A program made the translations under genes and the position numbers. This document shows positions 61,878 to 64,000 of a DNA stretch of 64,000 nt, piece after piece. The DNA comes from V1-33 sp039795165. Lineage in GTDB: Bacteria; Verrucomicrobiota; Verrucomicrobiia; Verrucomicrobiales; V1-33. The stretch is from positions 62,001 through 126,000 of the forward strand of contig JBDKER010000001.1 of assembly GCA_039795165.1 (NCBI GenBank), given 5' to 3'. The notes beneath the pieces were generated by a model. The model was not told the origin of the DNA. It worked only from the letters and a program-made list of their open reading frames with translations, and did not search any database. Each line of letters opens with the position of its first letter. Within the stretch, counting starts at the first letter, position 1.

Positions 61878-62228
61878 ATGTCAATCGATCGTAAAACCAC
61901 CCGCCGCCGGATTCACGCCCGTATCCGCAAGAAGCTGTCAGGCAGCGCGGAGCGTCCACGTCTGGCTGTGCATTTTTCGAACCGCAACATCTGCGTGCAG
62001 GTGATTGACGACACGAAGGGTGTCACGCTCGCTTCGGTGAATACTACGGAGGAGAATCTCCCCTCGAAGGCCAGTGTGGAGACCGCCACGGCGGCAGGCA
62101 AACTCATCGCTGAGCGCGCGAAGGCGGCGAGTATCTCTGCGGTCGTTTTCGACCGGGGTGGTCACATTTATCACGGCAAGGTCAAGGCGCTGGCGGATGC
62201 CGCCCGCGAAGCCGGCCTTCAGTTCTAA
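61878..62228 (+). CDS. rplR: 50S ribosomal protein L18
   Basis: The 116-residue 5S rRNA-binding protein shows RRIHARIRKKLSGSAERPRL, HFSNRNICVQVIDD and VVFDRGGHIYHGKVKALADA. ATG 61878 is preferred over an in-frame TTG at 61854. Confidence 0.96.
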   Translation: MSIDRKTTRRRIHARIRKKLSGSAERPRLAVHFSNRNICVQVIDDTKGVTLASVNTTEENLPSKASVETATAAGKLIAERAKAASISAVVFDRGGHIYHGKVKALADAAREAGLQF

Positions 62229-62240
62229 CGCAATACTCTC

Positions 62241-62768
62241 ATGTCCACTGATTCCACTGTAGAATTTTCGGAAGGATTTTCCGAAGCTGCCAAAGCCGAA
62301 GTCACCGAGAAGGTGGTGCACATCAATCGGTGTGCCAAGGTTGTCAAGGGTGGCCGCCGTTTCAGCTTCTCTGCGCTCGTTGTATGCGGAGACAAGAGCG
62401 GTCGTGTCGGGTATGGCTTCGGCAAGGCCAATGAGGTTTCCGATGCGATCAAGAAAGCGAGTGAGGCGGCCCGCCGCGCGCTGACGCCGGTTCGCCTCCG
62501 GGACAACACGATTCCTCATGAGGTGACGGGAGAGTTCGGCGGTGGCCGGGTTCTGCTTAAGCCGGCCAGTCCCGGAACCGGGATCATTGCCGGTGGGGCT
62601 GTGCGCGCCGTGGTGGAAGCCGCCGGTGTGAAGGATGTGCTAGCGAAGAGTCTTGGTTCGAAGAACCCCTCCAATGTGGTGAAAGCGACGCTGACAGCGC
62701 TGCAGCAACTGCGGACCCGCGAGCAATTCTTTGGAGCCCGTGGCAAACTTAAGTCGGCGGGGGCCTGA
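62241..62768 (+). CDS. rpsE: 30S ribosomal protein S5
   Basis: The 175-residue protein shows KVVHINRCAKVVKGGRRFSF, VGYGFGKANEVSDAIKKASE and GGAVRAVVEAAGVKDVLAKS. rplO follows after 40 bases. rpmD (L30), usual between them, is missing. Confidence 0.97.
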   Translation: MSTDSTVEFSEGFSEAAKAEVTEKVVHINRCAKVVKGGRRFSFSALVVCGDKSGRVGYGFGKANEVSDAIKKASEAARRALTPVRLRDNTIPHEVTGEFGGGRVLLKPASPGTGIIAGGAVRAVVEAAGVKDVLAKSLGSKNPSNVVKATLTALQQLRTREQFFGARGKLKSAGA

Positions 62769-62808
62769 GGCGGCCACTTGCCGCAGAAAATCAACAATTA
62801 CTGATTCC

Positions 62809-63267
62809 ATGAGATTGAACACTCTCGCACCGCGTCCCGGTGCCAAACACAGGGTCAAGCGCCTTGGCTGCGGCGAAAGCTCCGGTCACGGCAAAACTTC
62901 GGGCAAGGGCCACAAGGGTCAGAAGGCCCGGGCTGGTGGCACCGTCCGCCACGGTTTTGAAGGCGGTCAGATGCCGATTTACCGTCGTTTGCCGAAGAAA
63001 GGCTTCAGCAACGTGGATTTTGCGATCCGCTATGCGGTCATCAATGTGGGTGACCTCGACGAGGCATTTGAGGCTGGCACGGAGATCACGGAGCAAGTTC
63101 TTCGTGAGGCTGGTCTTGTGAAGGGTCAGCGCTGGGATGGCGTCAAGGTGCTGGCTGAAGGCGAGTTGAGCAAGTCCTTCAAGGTGCGGGTTCACAAGGT
63201 TAGTGCTGCGGCCCGTGAGAAAATCGAGAAGGCGGGTGGCAGTGTTCTTGCGCCCGGTGCGGAATAA
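62809..63267 (+). CDS. rplO: 50S ribosomal protein L15
   Basis: The 152-residue protein shows NTLAPRPGAKHRVKRLGCGE, GKTSGKGHKGQKARAGG and FEGGQMPIYRRLPKKGFSN. ATG 62809 is preferred over the open frame upstream inside rpsE. It is the last ribosomal gene before a hairpin terminator. Confidence 0.97.
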   Translation: MRLNTLAPRPGAKHRVKRLGCGESSGHGKTSGKGHKGQKARAGGTVRHGFEGGQMPIYRRLPKKGFSNVDFAIRYAVINVGDLDEAFEAGTEITEQVLREAGLVKGQRWDGVKVLAEGELSKSFKVRVHKVSAAAREKIEKAGGSVLAPGAE

Positions 63268-63285
63268 GCAGACAAAAAGATTCCG

Positions 63286-63320
63286 GACGGGCGCAACGAG
63301 GGTTGCGCCCGTCTTCCTGT
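63286..63320 (+). terminator. Rho-independent terminator/attenuator between rplO and secY
   Basis: A perfect 12-base stem (63286-63297 pairing with 63302-63313, sequence GACGGGCGCAAC) encloses a four-base loop GAGG and is followed by a pyrimidine/T-rich run TTCCTGTT. It starts 18 bases after the rplO stop and ends 40 bases before the secY ATG. It is the clearest terminator in the window. Confidence 0.8.
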
Positions 63321-63360
63321 TCCGGCATAACTGTCCAGATCCTTTCCCTGATATCTTTCC

Positions 63361-64000
63361 ATGATTTCCGCCTTCGCGAACATTTTCAAGATCCCCGAAC
63401 TCCGTCAGCGGGTTCTTTTCACGATAGCCATGCTGGCGGTGGTGCGGATCGGTGCTGCCATCACTCTTCCGGGTGTGGATCCGTCGGTTGTGCAGGGTTA
63501 TCTTGACACGGCGGAGGCCAAGACTGGAAATGCGCTGACGACGCTCATCAGTGCCTTCAGTGGTGGCGTGGTGGCGGCCTGCTCGATTTTCGCGCTGGGG
63601 ATCATGCCGTACATCAGTGCATCGATCATGGTGCAACTGCTGACGGCGGTGGTTCCCAAGCTGAGCAAGCTGGCGAAGGAAGTGGGGGGGCGGCAGAAGA
63701 TTACGCAGTACACGCGGTATCTGACGATCATCCTCTGTGTGATTCAGGGTTATCTGATGGCGCGGGGGCTGTGCCATCCGGAGGGGAACGTGCTCCTGCG
63801 GGGGATGGATGAGTATCTGAAGGGATCTTCGCGGCAGCTGGTGCCGCAGAATCTGGTCGACACTTTCGGGTTCTATGGGATTGCGGTGACGGCGATGACG
63901 GCGGGCACTCTTTTTCTGATGTGGCTGGGCGAACAGATTACGGAGCGTGGGATTGGGAATGGCACGTCGCTGATCATTTCGGTGAACATTCTCGCTGACC
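63361..64000 (+). CDS. secY: protein translocase subunit SecY, partial (C-terminus beyond window)
   Basis: The first 213 residues of the Sec channel are visible. The N-terminal segment FANIFKIPELRQRVLFTIAM, the plug-region GGVVAACSIFALGIMPYISA and LGEQITERGIGNGTSLII near the right edge match SecY. Its helices 1-4 or 5 are included. Its codons are more G-ending than those of the ribosomal genes before it. Confidence 0.96.
   Translation, partial: MISAFANIFKIPELRQRVLFTIAMLAVVRIGAAITLPGVDPSVVQGYLDTAEAKTGNALTTLISAFSGGVVAACSIFALGIMPYISASIMVQLLTAVVPKLSKLAKEVGGRQKITQYTRYLTIILCVIQGYLMARGLCHPEGNVLLRGMDEYLKGSSRQLVPQNLVDTFGFYGIAVTAMTAGTLFLMWLGEQITERGIGNGTSLIISVNILAD

Noticed and set aside
1..64000. tRNA, rRNA, CRISPR arrays, transposases, prophage, attachment sites
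   Set aside because: None seen in the intergenic regions, all of which are under 300 bases. Genes run nearly end to end.

Overview
The window is high-GC DNA with dense genes and no tRNA, rRNA, insertion sequence, prophage or CRISPR array that I can see. The gene content points to a member of the Verrucomicrobiota, possibly Verrucomicrobiales. The clues are Planctomycetes/Verrucomicrobia-type secreted proteins (a DUF1587-1592-type cytochrome c protein, a Tat-exported Gfo/Idh/MocA oxidoreductase, a DUF1080-ThuA fusion and a propeller-cytochrome c protein), a long-form IspG, a PTPDL-like envelope protein and C/A/U-rich leaders without Shine-Dalgarno sites. The phylum is an inference from family distributions, not from a phylogeny.

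Layout. 0-8.3 kb is a minus-strand run: phosphohexomutase, lnt, YbgC-like thioesterase, AEC transporter, cardiolipin synthase and an AddB-like helicase/nuclease cut by the left edge. 8.4-24 kb alternates strands: an RlmI-like methyltransferase (+); the minus block beta-helix protein, propeller-cytochrome, gyrB, ispH, small membrane protein; the plus block ybeY, unknown, clpS, DUF2017; a minus FAD oxidoreductase and aldo/keto reductase pair; then a C39-like membrane peptidase and secG (+). 24-37 kb is accessory: a 104-residue orphan, valine-pyruvate aminotransferase, lipoprotein HtrA, DUF1080-ThuA, a DUF6263-like protein, a homocysteine methyltransferase-like protein, and the divergent Gfo/Idh and giant cytochrome genes. 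37-46 kb is one minus-strand series: coiled-coil/TPR protein, gmk, coaC, PTPDL-like, hisB, hisH, rseP, ispG. 46.4-50.1 kb holds DUF3127, an ADPRibase-Mn-like phosphoesterase and a DPP4-type peptidase on the plus strand. 50.3-64 kb is a merged str-S10-spc ribosomal cluster from rpsL into secY, which runs off the right edge.

The genes that work together are the ribosome and its GTPase EF-G, the Sec channel (SecY and SecG), envelope biogenesis (Lnt, Cls, RseP, HtrA), two MEP-pathway iron-sulfur enzymes (IspG, IspH), and a set of exported proteins probably used on plant- or algal-derived carbohydrate.

The best candidate for something undescribed is an exported coiled-coil protein with an MreC-like C-terminal domain, encoded inside the S10 cluster between rpsS and rplV. 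Other notable points are the loss of tuf, rpsN and rpmD from the cluster, a strong hairpin terminator between rplO and secY, a C-rich island in an otherwise G-skewed plus strand, and a DUF3127 protein with an SSB-like acidic tip.
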